From Candidatus Poribacteria bacterium (GTDB lineage Bacteria > Poribacteria > WGA-4E > WGA-3G), in the NCBI GenBank assembly GCA_022394755.1, contig JAGFCA010000029.1:62001-126000 (forward strand): DNA of 64,000 nucleotides. Direction: 5' to 3'. Of the stretch, positions 46,551 to 56,575 are shown in pieces; the stretch's first letter is position 1; each line of letters starts with the position of its first letter. Both the position numbers and the translations under genes were made by a program. The notes beneath the pieces were generated by a model. The model ran no database searches and was not told the DNA's origin. It was given only the letters and a program-made list of their open reading frames with translations.

Positions 46551-48170
46551 ATGGCATTTCCATCATACGGTTTAACACATCGGTCAACAGTTACTGGTAC
46601 TCGTGGTATGATTACAAGTGCACATCCTCTTGCAAGCTTAGCTGGTGTTCGTATTCTACTGGCAGGAGGTAATGCATTTGATGCAGCTATAGCTGTGGCA
46701 TCTACACTAAATGTAGTTGAACCCTATATGTCAGGTATTGCTGGAAATGGATATATGCTACTCTACAGTGCCAAAGATAAAACCCACCATGTAATAGATT
46801 ATTTAGGGACTGCACCATATAATGCTACACTTGATGCATTCCAAACACAAGAATCACAAAGAATTGGTATTCGTTCGGGAATGGTTCCAGGTGGGTGTGG
46901 AGGTTGGATAGAATTATTAGAACGATACGGTAGTATGGACATAATTGACGTTTTTACTCCGGCTATTGAATTAGCTGAGAATGGTTACGCAGTAACCGTA
47001 AAAAACGCTGTTTTTATTGCAGGTGCACAATCTTATTTCTCAAAAAGAGCTAATGAAGTAATTGCTTCACGGGGTAGAACACCAAAACCTGGGGAAGTAT
47101 TGATTCAAAAGGATTTAGCTAACACATTTAGACAGGTTGCTGAAGGTGGAACAGAGGTATTTTATAAGGGTGAAATTGCTAAAGAAATTGTAAGGTTTTC
47201 TGAAGAAAATGAGGGTCTAATTACAGAAAAAGATCTTTCAGATTTTAAAGTAGAATGGCAAGATCCATTATCAATTAAATACAAAGATTATACTATTTTT
47301 TGCCCTCCTCCACCATGTTCAGGGTTCCAATACCTTGAAACATTCAATATACTTGAGAACGACGATCTTAGTAATCTTGGACATAATTCAGTCGAATATT
47401 TACATCTCCTCATTGAGGCAATTAAACTTGCAAGTGCTGATAGAGCAGAATATGCACCTACACCTAACCCTCCAATTCATAAGCTTTTATCTAAAGATCA
47501 TGCCAAATCTTTACGCAGTCGAATTAGTGAAAATGCAGCAATCAGTGGAGGGGAACGTTGGACAAAAAATAAGCTCCAAGGTGAAATTATCGCTGATGAT
47601 TGGACTACTGAATGTACAACCCATTTTGATACTGCCGATGCTGAAGGAAATATCGTCGCTGTAACACAAAGTCTCGGTCAAGCATTTGGTTCAGGAACTA
47701 TTCTTGGAAATACAGGTATGTTTTTAAATAATTTTATGAATTGGTTTGATAGAGAACCAGACAGTCCGAATGCAATTGGTCCACATAAGCAAATTGAGAT
47801 GTGTATGGCACCCTGTCAGGTATGGAAGAAAGATCAACCGTTTGCTGCTATCGGTACACCAGGTAGTCACGGAATATTACAGACAACACTACAGATGATC
47901 TTAAATCTTATTGAACACGGAATGAATATTCAGGCTGCTATTGAAGCTCCACGATTACGACTTATAAATCCAGGTACACATGTTGCCATGGAAGGACGAA
48001 TTCCTGTTCCTGTACGGGAAGCATTGATTGCACGAGGACATGATGTAGAGGTATTGCTTGATTGGACTGCAACTGTTGGCGGAGGACATGGTATAGCATT
48101 TGATATTGATGAAGGTACATTCATGGGTGGTGCTGATCCAAGACGTGATGGCTATGCAATTGGTATATAA
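46551..48170 (+). CDS. Gamma-glutamyltransferase family protein
   Basis: 539 residues. The autoprocessing and catalytic threonine is T356 in CTTHFDTAD, and the glycine-rich site GTPGSHGILQT lies near 440-450, both characteristic of the family, which transfers or hydrolyses gamma-glutamyl groups from glutathione and similar amides. No signal peptide is present, unlike the periplasmic enzymes, so it may be a cytoplasmic member acting on another amide. AGGAG precedes the ATG. The glutaredoxin-like gene immediately before it suggests thiol metabolism; that is inference. Confidence 0.88.
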   Translation: MAFPSYGLTHRSTVTGTRGMITSAHPLASLAGVRILLAGGNAFDAAIAVASTLNVVEPYMSGIAGNGYMLLYSAKDKTHHVIDYLGTAPYNATLDAFQTQESQRIGIRSGMVPGGCGGWIELLERYGSMDIIDVFTPAIELAENGYAVTVKNAVFIAGAQSYFSKRANEVIASRGRTPKPGEVLIQKDLANTFRQVAEGGTEVFYKGEIAKEIVRFSEENEGLITEKDLSDFKVEWQDPLSIKYKDYTIFCPPPPCSGFQYLETFNILENDDLSNLGHNSVEYLHLLIEAIKLASADRAEYAPTPNPPIHKLLSKDHAKSLRSRISENAAISGGERWTKNKLQGEIIADDWTTECTTHFDTADAEGNIVAVTQSLGQAFGSGTILGNTGMFLNNFMNWFDREPDSPNAIGPHKQIEMCMAPCQVWKKDQPFAAIGTPGSHGILQTTLQMILNLIEHGMNIQAAIEAPRLRLINPGTHVAMEGRIPVPVREALIARGHDVEVLLDWTATVGGGHGIAFDIDEGTFMGGADPRRDGYAIGI

Positions 48171-48241
48171 TCAGAATTCCATTGAAACCAAAATCTACTA
48201 TCTCATAAAGACTAAAATGATCTATTTATTGGAGTGTGAAT

Positions 48242-48691
48242 ATGAACCATCCTAAGCACATTGTTGCTGTTTCAGGATTAATTAGTCATCCAGATGGAAA
48301 CATCTTATTGATAAAAAGTCCTCGCCGTGGATGGGAATTTCCTGGTGGTCAAGTCGAGGAAGGTGAGACCATTATTGATGCATTGATACGTGAAATAGAA
48401 GAAGAAACTGGCATCAATGCTGCCATCGGTTCATTGGTTGGTATTTACTCGAATATAATATCTCCAACTAAAGTCATGTTTGGCTTTTTGGGTGATTACA
48501 TATCAGGAGAATTACAGACCAGTGAAGAGAGTTTAGAGACAATATGGATTTCGCACCAAACTGCCCTACAGCAAATCTCCAATCCTGCAGTATCTGATAG
48601 AATGAAAGATATGGTTAACTTCACTGGACGTATAATTTATAGGGCTTATACCACAAATCCTTATCAAATTTATAAACAATGTTACCTATAA
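48242..48691 (+). CDS. NUDIX hydrolase
   Basis: 149 residues. The Nudix box is complete: GGQVEEGETIIDALIREIEE with ETGI directly after it (about 35-58). Such enzymes hydrolyse nucleoside diphosphates linked to another group, such as oxidised nucleotides or ADP-ribose. The ATG at 48242 has GGAG eight bases ahead; a GTG two codons upstream is less likely. It stands alone. Confidence 0.87.
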   Translation: MNHPKHIVAVSGLISHPDGNILLIKSPRRGWEFPGGQVEEGETIIDALIREIEEETGINAAIGSLVGIYSNIISPTKVMFGFLGDYISGELQTSEESLETIWISHQTALQQISNPAVSDRMKDMVNFTGRIIYRAYTTNPYQIYKQCYL

Positions 48692-49047
48692 TATACTGTA
48701 GTTTTGACAATTACTGTCAGGCAGATATACAATTGTGTATTCATTAAAAACTGTCCAAAGTTTAGTATAATATAATGTGAATCTGGTTATTAGTTCAGGA
48801 ATTTCATTTTACCAGAAGCTAATACAAAATTTCTGTAGGAATGTTTAACCTTCTCTTAGAATCGATTGATTTTCATACTCACATTAGAATAGTATTACTC
48901 ATTAATGAGAAAAGATATTTTCAATTCTATACAAAGACTCAAAAATTGACTTGAAATATACGTCTATAATTAATATCAGATTTCTAATCCTTGAAGAATC
49001 CTTACTCATAATATTACAAAATAACAATACAATTAAAGAAAAATAAA
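48692..49047. other. AT-rich intergenic stretch
   Basis: No gene is supported. TATAATATAATG near 48764-48775 is promoter-like, but no clear -35 is found at the correct distance. Confidence 0.5.
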
Positions 49048-49434
49048 ATGTTAAATCAATATCCTTATCCTGAAGCTGATGGTAGACGTAGTATATTAGG
49101 AGGTTTAATCCTAACGATCATTACATGTGGAATATACGGTCTCTATTGGCAATACTAACAGATGGATACATTAAATATCTGGTTAGGAAGAAGGGACTAT
49201 TCTTTTTTCTTATGGTTAATACTTTCATTTTTAACTTGAGGCATTTTTGGAATATATTATGAATATAAAATGGCTTGTGGGATTAATGAAGTACAGAATA
49301 ATAATGATATGTTACATGATCATAACTTGCCGATTATCTGTGTACTATTAGCGATTTTTAGTATCGGTATTGCGTCCTTAGCAATACAACAATTCCAGAT
49401 TAATAGATTATATGGACATACAGCTGATGATTAA
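49048..49434 (+). pseudogene. Broken DUF4234 membrane protein
   Basis: From the ATG at 49048 one frame holds a DUF4234-like protein: ILTIITCGIYGLYWQY, then a TAA at 49156, then QMDTLNIWLGRRDYSFFLWL, then a TGA at 49237 where the family has a Cys (LTCGIFG pattern), then GIFGIYYEYKMACGI and a final hydrophobic helix to 49434. The frame is unshifted, so the two stops are substitutions. The end overlaps the DUF2752 start by 23 bases. DUF4234 proteins are small membrane proteins of unknown function. Confidence 0.78.
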
Positions 49435-49798
49435 TCAAAAGAATCTTGCAAAGATTTTTATATGCGGATTAATTGTTGTAGGTGTTTATTCTGCTTGGGT
49501 TGGATTAGTTCCTGACCAGGTTTCATTAATTCCTTGTCTATTTCATTCATTAACAAATATTCCTTGTCCAGGATGTGGAATGACACGGGCATGTCTCTCA
49601 ATTACACAGGGTAATTTCCTACAAGCTTATATGTTCAATCCATTTGCTTTTCTACTAATTGGAATTGCGGTATGTGTTGGTTTTTTCTCTAATAAAACAA
49701 AATATATATGGGGAAGATTTTCTAATAAAACACAAAATTGGATCCTGATCTTATGTTTAGGAATGTGTTTGTCTACATGGCTATTCAAAATATTGTAG
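49412..49798 (+). CDS. DUF2752 membrane protein
   Basis: 128 residues. IPCPGCGMTRACLS (about 50-63) is the DUF2752 signature, between hydrophobic helices; the role of the family is unknown. The ATG at 49412, or an inner one at 49427, is possible. It overlaps the DUF4234 pseudogene, a combination often seen in DUF4234/DUF2752 pairs. Confidence 0.85.
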   Translation: MDIQLMINQKNLAKIFICGLIVVGVYSAWVGLVPDQVSLIPCLFHSLTNIPCPGCGMTRACLSITQGNFLQAYMFNPFAFLLIGIAVCVGFFSNKTKYIWGRFSNKTQNWILILCLGMCLSTWLFKIL

Positions 49799-49894
49799 AT
49801 TTTGCATGGGTTTGATTTATAGGAATACTACATTAATTAGAATAAAGTTAATTGTCGCTTTACATTACATGAAGAAGGAAGAAATCTAACTAAC

Positions 49895-52228
49895 ATGGTT
49901 GAGACATTGAATTATTCAATCCGGAACAGATTCATGAGTAAAATATTTACGCCAGCGAAATACCTCTTTTTAATTTTCACAATGCTGTTTTTAATACCTC
50001 AAGGTGTAAATTACGCCCATAATGTGTTACCTGAGGATCACAATCACCGTCCTCATTTTGTTAATGAGAATGCGGTTGAGGGCACTAATTCTATTCAGAA
50101 TGTCTACGTTTCAGAAAACACCCCAAATCATATCATAGGAAGCATAAAAGCAGTTGATGAAGATGAAGATGACACGTTAACTTATAGTCTCAAATCTGAG
50201 TATATGTATTATAGTCTCACTCCTGATCATCCTCAATATGCTCAATTTCCTGAACGTCTAAATTATAACGAATTTTACTCGGTTAACTCTAAAACCGGTG
50301 AGGTTAGTATCGGAAGTAGTGGATTAGATTATGAAGCATTTCCATATACATACCACCCTACACATATATATCAACCTGTACCAATCATGGTTGAAGATGG
50401 CAATGGTGGTAGTGCTCTGTTCTGGTATCTGGTTTACATCAAAGACGAGAACGACAATGCACCTACATTCTCAGCAGATAGTCGGACCCTGACTGTCAAT
50501 GAAAACGAACCTTTAGACGCTACGGTTGGCACGGTTTCCGCAAATGACGCTGATTTCTTCGCAGGGGATCACACTTACAGTATTGAGACAGAGAATGTAC
50601 CGTTTACAATTATAAGCAGTAAGCGGAGCGGAATTATAAAAACCACTTCTGTCTTGGACTACGAAACTACGAATTCTTATACGATAAAAGTCAAAGTTGA
50701 TGACGGTTTCGGTACTGATTCAATCTCAGTAATTATCAACATAAATAATGATATGAGCGACGATCCTTCCATTAACAGTAACCCTTTGTTCACTGATGGT
50801 GCTAACACTACACGATCCATCGTTGAAAACACACCTGCTGGTATGAATATCGGATCCGCAATTTCTGCAACAGATTCTGATAACAGCGATACATTAACAT
50901 TCTACCTCAGTGGCACCGATGCCAGATCCTTCAACATTGTTAGTACAACAGGACAGCTACAGACCAGTGCTGCGTTAGACTACGAAACAAAAAACGCTTA
51001 TGAAGTAACCATTACTGTATCGGATGGTAATGGAGGAACAGACTCAATTGCTGTCACTATCAATATCACGAACGACACAAGCGATGATCTTGCGATCCAG
51101 CAACAGTCTGAGGTTACAACACCACAAAACACAGATACGCAAATCCCCCATACAGTGCAGGACGATGATTTCCAACAACCAAAGTCTGAGGTAGATACTG
51201 AACTTGAACCCAATTATACTATTATTCCTTTTGATTATGAGAAGGAAAGTGTCGGTAAAATCGTATTTAGTGAGTTCATGTTTGCTGATCTTGGTACATA
51301 TCCTCAATGGATAGAACTATATAATACTACGGATCAAGACATAGATTTGAATGGATGGAAAATTGTGGGTAGATATTTGGATAATTCAGGTACAATTAAC
51401 ATACTAAACTCTCAGATTATTTCAAAATCTTTTATAATAAATGCTAAAGAAACGGGTTTAATAGTTAGTTTTGAAACACTCAATACAAGGGAAAGGATAT
51501 CTAATGGGTTACATGAAATTACCTATCCTTTAGCATCTAAGCACCTGAATCTCTGGAATCATGAAGGACTTGTGTTAGAATTGCATGATTCCCAAGGTAA
51601 TCCTATAGATCGTATTGGTAATCTAAACGAAAAAAATGAAGTTGTATGGGAAATACCAACAACTGTACGGGAAAATAGAATTTCTCTGATAAGAAGGATA
51701 AAATCTATACAAACACAAGAGTATAACTTCAGTTTCGGTATAAAAGAATTTGGTTGGTTTTCAACTGATAAAGTTAGACTCCTGAGCGAAAATGGTAATC
51801 AGCGTTTTTATGGTAGACATACAGATTTAGGTACGCCGGGTCATAGAACTGAGTCTGGAGACGTGTTACCTGTTACACTTTCTTCATTTAAGGCGCAGAG
51901 AGATAATAACCGCCAGATTATTCTTAGATGGGTTACAGAATCAGAAGTCAATAATGCTGGTTTCAATATCCTACGAAGTGAAACTAAACAGGGTCGGTAT
52001 GAAAAGATTAATCCAAAACTCATTCAAGGAGGAGGCACAACTGGAAAACGTAATTCTTATATGTGGACTGATACAACTACAAAACCGAATATTGTTTACT
52101 ATTATCGTTTAGAAGAAATATCGTATGCAGGATTACGTAGTCAGTTAAACTCTGTTCGTACTTATGGACATATGTCTGCAAGTAAAATGTATATTACACA
52201 ATGGGTTAATCTGAAAAAGCGTAACTGA
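49895..52228 (+). CDS. Exported protein with cadherin-like repeats and lamin-tail domain
   Basis: 777 residues. A signal peptide ends near 42 (VNYAHN), with the start at 49895 or at an inner ATG 13 codons later. Cadherin-like repeats follow (about 65-185, 190-285 and 295-395); DENDNAP at about 187-193 is a typical calcium-binding linker. A Pro/Gln/Asp-rich linker (about 395-440) leads to a lamin-tail domain (FSEFMFADLGTYPQWIELYNT, near 452-472). The end (LSSFKAQRDNNRQIILRW... YYYRLEEIS) is a beta-domain that often ends exported proteins of this sort. The cadherin part looks GC-richer than the flanking parts, which may mark a domain acquired or exchanged. It is probably a surface or adhesion protein. 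Confidence 0.83.
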   Translation: MVETLNYSIRNRFMSKIFTPAKYLFLIFTMLFLIPQGVNYAHNVLPEDHNHRPHFVNENAVEGTNSIQNVYVSENTPNHIIGSIKAVDEDEDDTLTYSLKSEYMYYSLTPDHPQYAQFPERLNYNEFYSVNSKTGEVSIGSSGLDYEAFPYTYHPTHIYQPVPIMVEDGNGGSALFWYLVYIKDENDNAPTFSADSRTLTVNENEPLDATVGTVSANDADFFAGDHTYSIETENVPFTIISSKRSGIIKTTSVLDYETTNSYTIKVKVDDGFGTDSISVIININNDMSDDPSINSNPLFTDGANTTRSIVENTPAGMNIGSAISATDSDNSDTLTFYLSGTDARSFNIVSTTGQLQTSAALDYETKNAYEVTITVSDGNGGTDSIAVTINITNDTSDDLAIQQQSEVTTPQNTDTQIPHTVQDDDFQQPKSEVDTELEPNYTIIPFDYEKESVGKIVFSEFMFADLGTYPQWIELYNTTDQDIDLNGWKIVGRYLDNSGTINILNSQIISKSFIINAKETGLIVSFETLNTRERISNGLHEITYPLASKHLNLWNHEGLVLELHDSQGNPIDRIGNLNEKNEVVWEIPTTVRENRISLIRRIKSIQTQEYNFSFGIKEFGWFSTDKVRLLSENGNQRFYGRHTDLGTPGHRTESGDVLPVTLSSFKAQRDNNRQIILRWVTESEVNNAGFNILRSETKQGRYEKINPKLIQGGGTTGKRNSYMWTDTTTKPNIVYYYRLEEISYAGLRSQLNSVRTYGHMSASKMYITQWVNLKKRN

Positions 52229-52311
52229 CATACCATCCCATGTAGTAATCGATTCAAAGGCAAATTTTTTTTATGATTAAAATGAATAAATCACAATAAC
52301 ACATACGGGTA

Positions 52312-53517
52312 TTATTCGTCGTGTTGCAGAAATCGATGGGCTTGTATCTCTCCATTTTTTACGGTATTGACGACAAGGCTCTTAATTGCATGTCTATTTT
52401 CATCAAAACGGGATATCTGAGTAGCTCCATCATAATCCTGAGTTGCCATAATTTCATCTCGAATTGCCTCAGTATCGTTGTCATTTGTCCGACGTATTGC
52501 TTCAATTACAATAGTCATAGCATCATACCCAAGAGCTGCTGGACCGTCCGGGGGTATATTATAAAGTTCAATATAGGCATCAACAAATTGTTGTCCTAAT
52601 TCACTCAGTTGACTACCTGGTGAAAAGTGATTGGTAAAGAAACTACCTTCTACTGCCGTTCCACCGATTTCAACGAGATCTGGTCGATCCCAACCATCTC
52701 CTCCAAGAAATGTCGCTGAGATACTAAAGTCTGTAGATTTCGCTTGTTTCACTGCCAATGGAAATTCTGATCCTAATCCTGGTAAAAAGATTATATCAAC
52801 AGCAGGATCAACTGCATCTATATACATTAACTGTTCTGTAAAATCTGTAGTTCCAGTTTCATAGAATTGATGTGTTGCTACTGTTCCACCTTGACTAAGA
52901 AAAGTCTCTATGAATACGTTTGAAAGTCCCTCTGAATAAGTGTTACCAGTTTCTGTTAGGACAGCAGAATTCTTAGCACTCAGTTCCTTTATCGCAAAAC
53001 TTGCAATAACTTTTGCCTGGAAAGGATCTATGAATCCCCCCATAAACGTATAATCTCTACCTTTTGTGACATTTGGATTCGTCGGATAAGTCGTTACCAT
53101 AGGTATTTTGTTTTCTTGAGTAACCTTACCCACTTCCAGTGCGATATCAGAATAGTCTGGACCCACAATGGCAAGAACTCCTTCACGAATTAAGGATTCT
53201 ACATGTTTTACACTTAATTCTACATCTTTATTATCATCTTTTATAATTAGTTCTATAGGAGTTCCATTAATACCCTCGTTTTTATTCGCAACTGTCACAG
53301 CTAACTCAGCACCATTACGTGTTGTTCCTGGATCAGGTGAACTATATATAAAACCGATTTTTACTGTATCAGATACTGTAGCTCCTAAATCATCTGGTGA
53401 GACCACTTGTTGTATCCGCTCACACCCAATTAAGGTTATACTCATTAGGAACATGAAGATGAATGTACTATTTACTGAAATATAATGAATTCTATTTCTA
53501 AATTGTTGGATTAACAT
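52312..53517 (-). CDS. Branched-chain-amino-acid-type ABC substrate-binding lipoprotein
   Basis: 401 residues. Hydrophobic leader and lipobox LIG-C33. The rest is a type I periplasmic binding fold: VKIGFIYSSPDPGTTRNGAELAV, IVGPDYSDIALEV and NPNVTKGRDYTF are typical of Leu/Ile/Val- or amide-binding members. The ligand is not predictable. No permease or ATPase is adjacent, so its transporter is elsewhere or it acts as a sensor. It is followed on the same strand, but not closely coupled, by no further gene in this direction. Confidence 0.85.
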   Translation of the reverse strand: MLIQQFRNRIHYISVNSTFIFMFLMSITLIGCERIQQVVSPDDLGATVSDTVKIGFIYSSPDPGTTRNGAELAVTVANKNEGINGTPIELIIKDDNKDVELSVKHVESLIREGVLAIVGPDYSDIALEVGKVTQENKIPMVTTYPTNPNVTKGRDYTFMGGFIDPFQAKVIASFAIKELSAKNSAVLTETGNTYSEGLSNVFIETFLSQGGTVATHQFYETGTTDFTEQLMYIDAVDPAVDIIFLPGLGSEFPLAVKQAKSTDFSISATFLGGDGWDRPDLVEIGGTAVEGSFFTNHFSPGSQLSELGQQFVDAYIELYNIPPDGPAALGYDAMTIVIEAIRRTNDNDTEAIRDEIMATQDYDGATQISRFDENRHAIKSLVVNTVKNGEIQAHRFLQHDE

Positions 53518-53566
53518 TTACATTCCTTTAACATAAAGTAATTTCAAATTATTACATCTACCCTTG

Positions 53567-54529
53567 TTATTGCCCTATTAGGATTGTACCTTTTTCACCT
53601 ACAATCCATCCAGTTTTATTAAAAAAGAATATATCTTGAAGATTTTTGGTGGTTGGAGATGGATAATGATTCCAAGTTTCTCCGCCATTAAGTGTATGTA
53701 AAATAATACCTTCTTCACCAATCACCCAACCAATCTGTTCATTCTGGAACATAACATCCCGTAAACTTTGCTTTATATTTAATGAAATCTTATTCCAACT
53801 ATTTCCACCATCTGAGGTTTTTAAAATTAATCCGTCTGTTCCTACAATATAGCCATTTAACTTACCTGTAAAATGTACTTTAAATAAGGGTTGTTCAACT
53901 TTACTAATCTGTCGAATCCACTGTTTTCCACCATCTTTGGTATGTAAAATTTCACCCATTTCACCTACAACCCAGCCATAGTTAGAATCGACAAAATGAA
54001 CCCCCCAAAGATGTTTGTCTGAAGGATTCTTGATTTTCTCCCATTTTGATCCACCATTATGTGTATGTAGTATTGTTGATATCCCTTTTTCATCGATCCC
54101 ACCAACTGCCCAACCTTCGGCAGCACTTACAAAATGTAAATCTAATATCCCAGGTGGTTTGGATGAACCTGATCGGATCTGATGTTGAAGTCCCCATGTC
54201 GTGCCGCCACTACTGGTATAATGTATTTTACCCATTGTCGTCAGCCAACCGTTTTTTGGAGTTAAAAACAAGACTCGTGTTAGAGTATCTGTTAAATTTC
54301 CTTTTTTTTCTGATTGATTCCATGTATTACCGCTGTCTGTTGATGTCATTACAAGTCCATCATCACCAGATACCCAACCAGTTTTCTTATCTAAAAAGTA
54401 TACACTGAAGAGATGTTTTGTAGTTCCACTCTCAATTTCTTTCCAAACTATAGATGATGAATCATTCGAACAACCTGAATACATGACGGTGAAAAATACA
54501 AGTACCAGAATGTAAATTTTATGTATCAT
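53567..54529 (-). CDS. Ycf48-like beta-propeller lipoprotein
   Basis: 320 residues. Lipobox YSG-C20. The rest contains about six repeats of the form W.VG..G.I..T.DGG..W, as in Ycf48/HCF136-like and sialidase (Asp-box) propellers; photosystem function is not implied. Each repeat has DSGNTW, GGTTWG, NGGSKW, DGGKQW, DGGNSW or NGGETW. It sits 50 bases upstream (in transcription) of the binding lipoprotein gene, so the two may be co-transcribed. Confidence 0.85.
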   Translation of the reverse strand: MIHKIYILVLVFFTVMYSGCSNDSSSIVWKEIESGTTKHLFSVYFLDKKTGWVSGDDGLVMTSTDSGNTWNQSEKKGNLTDTLTRVLFLTPKNGWLTTMGKIHYTSSGGTTWGLQHQIRSGSSKPPGILDLHFVSAAEGWAVGGIDEKGISTILHTHNGGSKWEKIKNPSDKHLWGVHFVDSNYGWVVGEMGEILHTKDGGKQWIRQISKVEQPLFKVHFTGKLNGYIVGTDGLILKTSDGGNSWNKISLNIKQSLRDVMFQNEQIGWVIGEEGIILHTLNGGETWNHYPSPTTKNLQDIFFFNKTGWIVGEKGTILIGQ

Positions 54530-54699
54530 TTTTTAACTCCAGAAGAATAAAATTATTGCTTTTATCGTCTATTTTATGATAAATTAATGTAACTCATTTA
54601 CTCAGATATGTCAATCAAAAACACAATTATCATAAGAAAGACAAAAGCTTAATCAATATAGATTCTATACTACTGATTCTCATATCAGAAAAATAATTA

Positions 54700-55620
54700 A
54701 TGAAATATATAATCGGAATTGATGGTGGAGGAACGAAGACTATTGGACGAATAACTACATCTAATGGTGAAGTAATTCATAAGATGAAGTCTGGACCATC
54801 TAATTACCATGTTGTTGGGGTTGATAATACATATCAAGTATTAAAGGAAATAATCACTACCCTCACTTCACAAATTGATTACACACCTGATAACCTTGTT
54901 ATTTGTATAGGAATGGCAGGTTTGGGTCGTGAAGATGATAAAAAAGTAGTCAATGAAATCTGTAATAATATTGGAACAACAACACAGAGAATACTAACAC
55001 ATGATGCTCATATTGCATTGGTTGGAGGAATTGGTAAATCTGAGGGAATAATAGTTATCTCAGGAACCGGATCAATTGTATATGGGATTGATTCACATGG
55101 AAGTGAAATTCGTGCCGGAGGATGGGGTTATCTCATTGGAGATGAAGGTAGCGGTTATGACATTGCTATCAAGGGACTACAAGCCGTTGCAAAAGCTGCT
55201 GATTATCGACAACCTAAAACTATTTTAACAGAATTATTCCTTAATAAATTAAATCTTGATGATCCAAAACAATTGATTAATTGGGTACATGCAGTAGGAC
55301 GGCATGAAATTGCTAATCTCTCAACAATTGTATTTGAAGGAATTGATAATGATGATAAAACTGCCATTCAGATAATTGATTCCGTAACTGATGAACTCGT
55401 GTGTGCCATCATATCTGTTGTAAATCAAGCAACGTTCAATGATTCTATTGATATTGTTTTAAATGGTGGAAATCTGGTTCATCAATCTCTATTTTCTAAT
55501 AAACTAAAAGAAAAAATATATGATAAATTGAAGAATATTTCAGTGATGTTTCCAAAAAACGATCCAGTTTATGGGGCAATTATGATAGCAAAATCCTGCT
55601 TTTTGAAGGATACAAAATAA
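54700..55620 (+). CDS. BadF/BadG-type sugar kinase (likely MurNAc/GlcNAc kinase)
   Basis: 306 residues of the ASKHA fold. The phosphate-binding loop is IGIDGGGTKT (4-13), and ISGTGSIVYG and GWGYLIGDEGSGYDI are typical for the BadF/BadG/BcrA family that includes GlcNAc kinases and the MurNAc/GlcNAc kinase MurK. It is followed 16 bases later by murQ, so MurNAc or anhydro-MurNAc recycling is the best assignment. It may equally accept GlcNAc. Confidence 0.85.
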   Translation: MKYIIGIDGGGTKTIGRITTSNGEVIHKMKSGPSNYHVVGVDNTYQVLKEIITTLTSQIDYTPDNLVICIGMAGLGREDDKKVVNEICNNIGTTTQRILTHDAHIALVGGIGKSEGIIVISGTGSIVYGIDSHGSEIRAGGWGYLIGDEGSGYDIAIKGLQAVAKAADYRQPKTILTELFLNKLNLDDPKQLINWVHAVGRHEIANLSTIVFEGIDNDDKTAIQIIDSVTDELVCAIISVVNQATFNDSIDIVLNGGNLVHQSLFSNKLKEKIYDKLKNISVMFPKNDPVYGAIMIAKSCFLKDTK

Positions 55621-55636
55621 ATAAAGAATATCTCTT

Positions 55637-56521
55637 TTGATTACTGAACAACAGAATAAAAATTCTATTGATATTGATCTAAAATCTATTCCTGAGATAG
55701 TCACAATATTCAATCAGGAGGATAAAGTTGTTATAGATGCTGTTGCAGCTGAATCTGAAGCGATTGTTAATGCAATAGAATTAATTATTGATGCATTCAA
55801 CAACGATGGTAGACTATTTTATATCGGAGCAGGAACAAGTGGTCGTCTTGGTGTGTTGGATGCATCGGAATGTCCCCCCACTTTTAGTACTCTTCCTGAG
55901 ATGGTGCAGGGTATCATCGCCGGTGGAGATTCCGCTCTCAGAAAATCAATTGAAGGTGCAGAAGATAATTATGATAAAGGGACAATTGAAGTAAGAGAAA
56001 ATGGGATTTCAGCCAATGATGTATTAATAGGGATCGCATCAAGTGGACAAACTCCTTTTGTATTAGGAGCACTAAAAGAAGCTAATTATAACAAAGCAAC
56101 TACGATTCTACTTAGTTGTGTACCACCCTCAGATGAATTAAAAGATTATATCAACCATTTCATTACACCTATTGTCGGTCCTGAAATCATTACTGGTTCT
56201 ACACGGTTGAAGGCTGGTACAGCTACAAAGCTTATTCTAAATATGCTTACTACGATTTCAATGGTAAAAATAGGAAAAGTATATAATAATCTAATGGTAG
56301 ATGTCCATGCTTCTAATACCAAATTAATTCAAAGAAGTATACGTATAGTTCAGTCGATTACTGGAGTTGATTCAACAGTAGCTCAAAAGACATTAAAATT
56401 GGCTGAGGGAAGTGCTAAAACTGCGATAGTTATGATCGAAAAAGGAGTGAACCGAACTGATGCAATTGATCTATTAGATAGATATAACGGTTTCTTAAGA
56501 CCTATATTAAACAGTAGTTGA
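55637..56521 (+). CDS. murQ: N-acetylmuramic acid 6-phosphate etherase MurQ
   Basis: 294 residues, the usual MurQ length. The SIS domain has YIGAGTSGRLGVLDASECPPTF-type sequence (about 59-80), with GIIAGGD following and GSTRLKAGTATKLILNM at about 187-203. MurQ splits MurNAc-6-phosphate to GlcNAc-6-phosphate and lactate during cell-wall recycling. The start is TTG at 55637; no ATG lies near, and the N-terminus (ITEQQNKNSIDIDLKS) agrees with the family. It directly follows the sugar-kinase gene. Confidence 0.94.
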   Translation: MITEQQNKNSIDIDLKSIPEIVTIFNQEDKVVIDAVAAESEAIVNAIELIIDAFNNDGRLFYIGAGTSGRLGVLDASECPPTFSTLPEMVQGIIAGGDSALRKSIEGAEDNYDKGTIEVRENGISANDVLIGIASSGQTPFVLGALKEANYNKATTILLSCVPPSDELKDYINHFITPIVGPEIITGSTRLKAGTATKLILNMLTTISMVKIGKVYNNLMVDVHASNTKLIQRSIRIVQSITGVDSTVAQKTLKLAEGSAKTAIVMIEKGVNRTDAIDLLDRYNGFLRPILNSS

Positions 56522-56575
56522 GATTTTACAATCAAACACACATCTCGTACTCTAAATTTCTGAGGAGATTGAATT

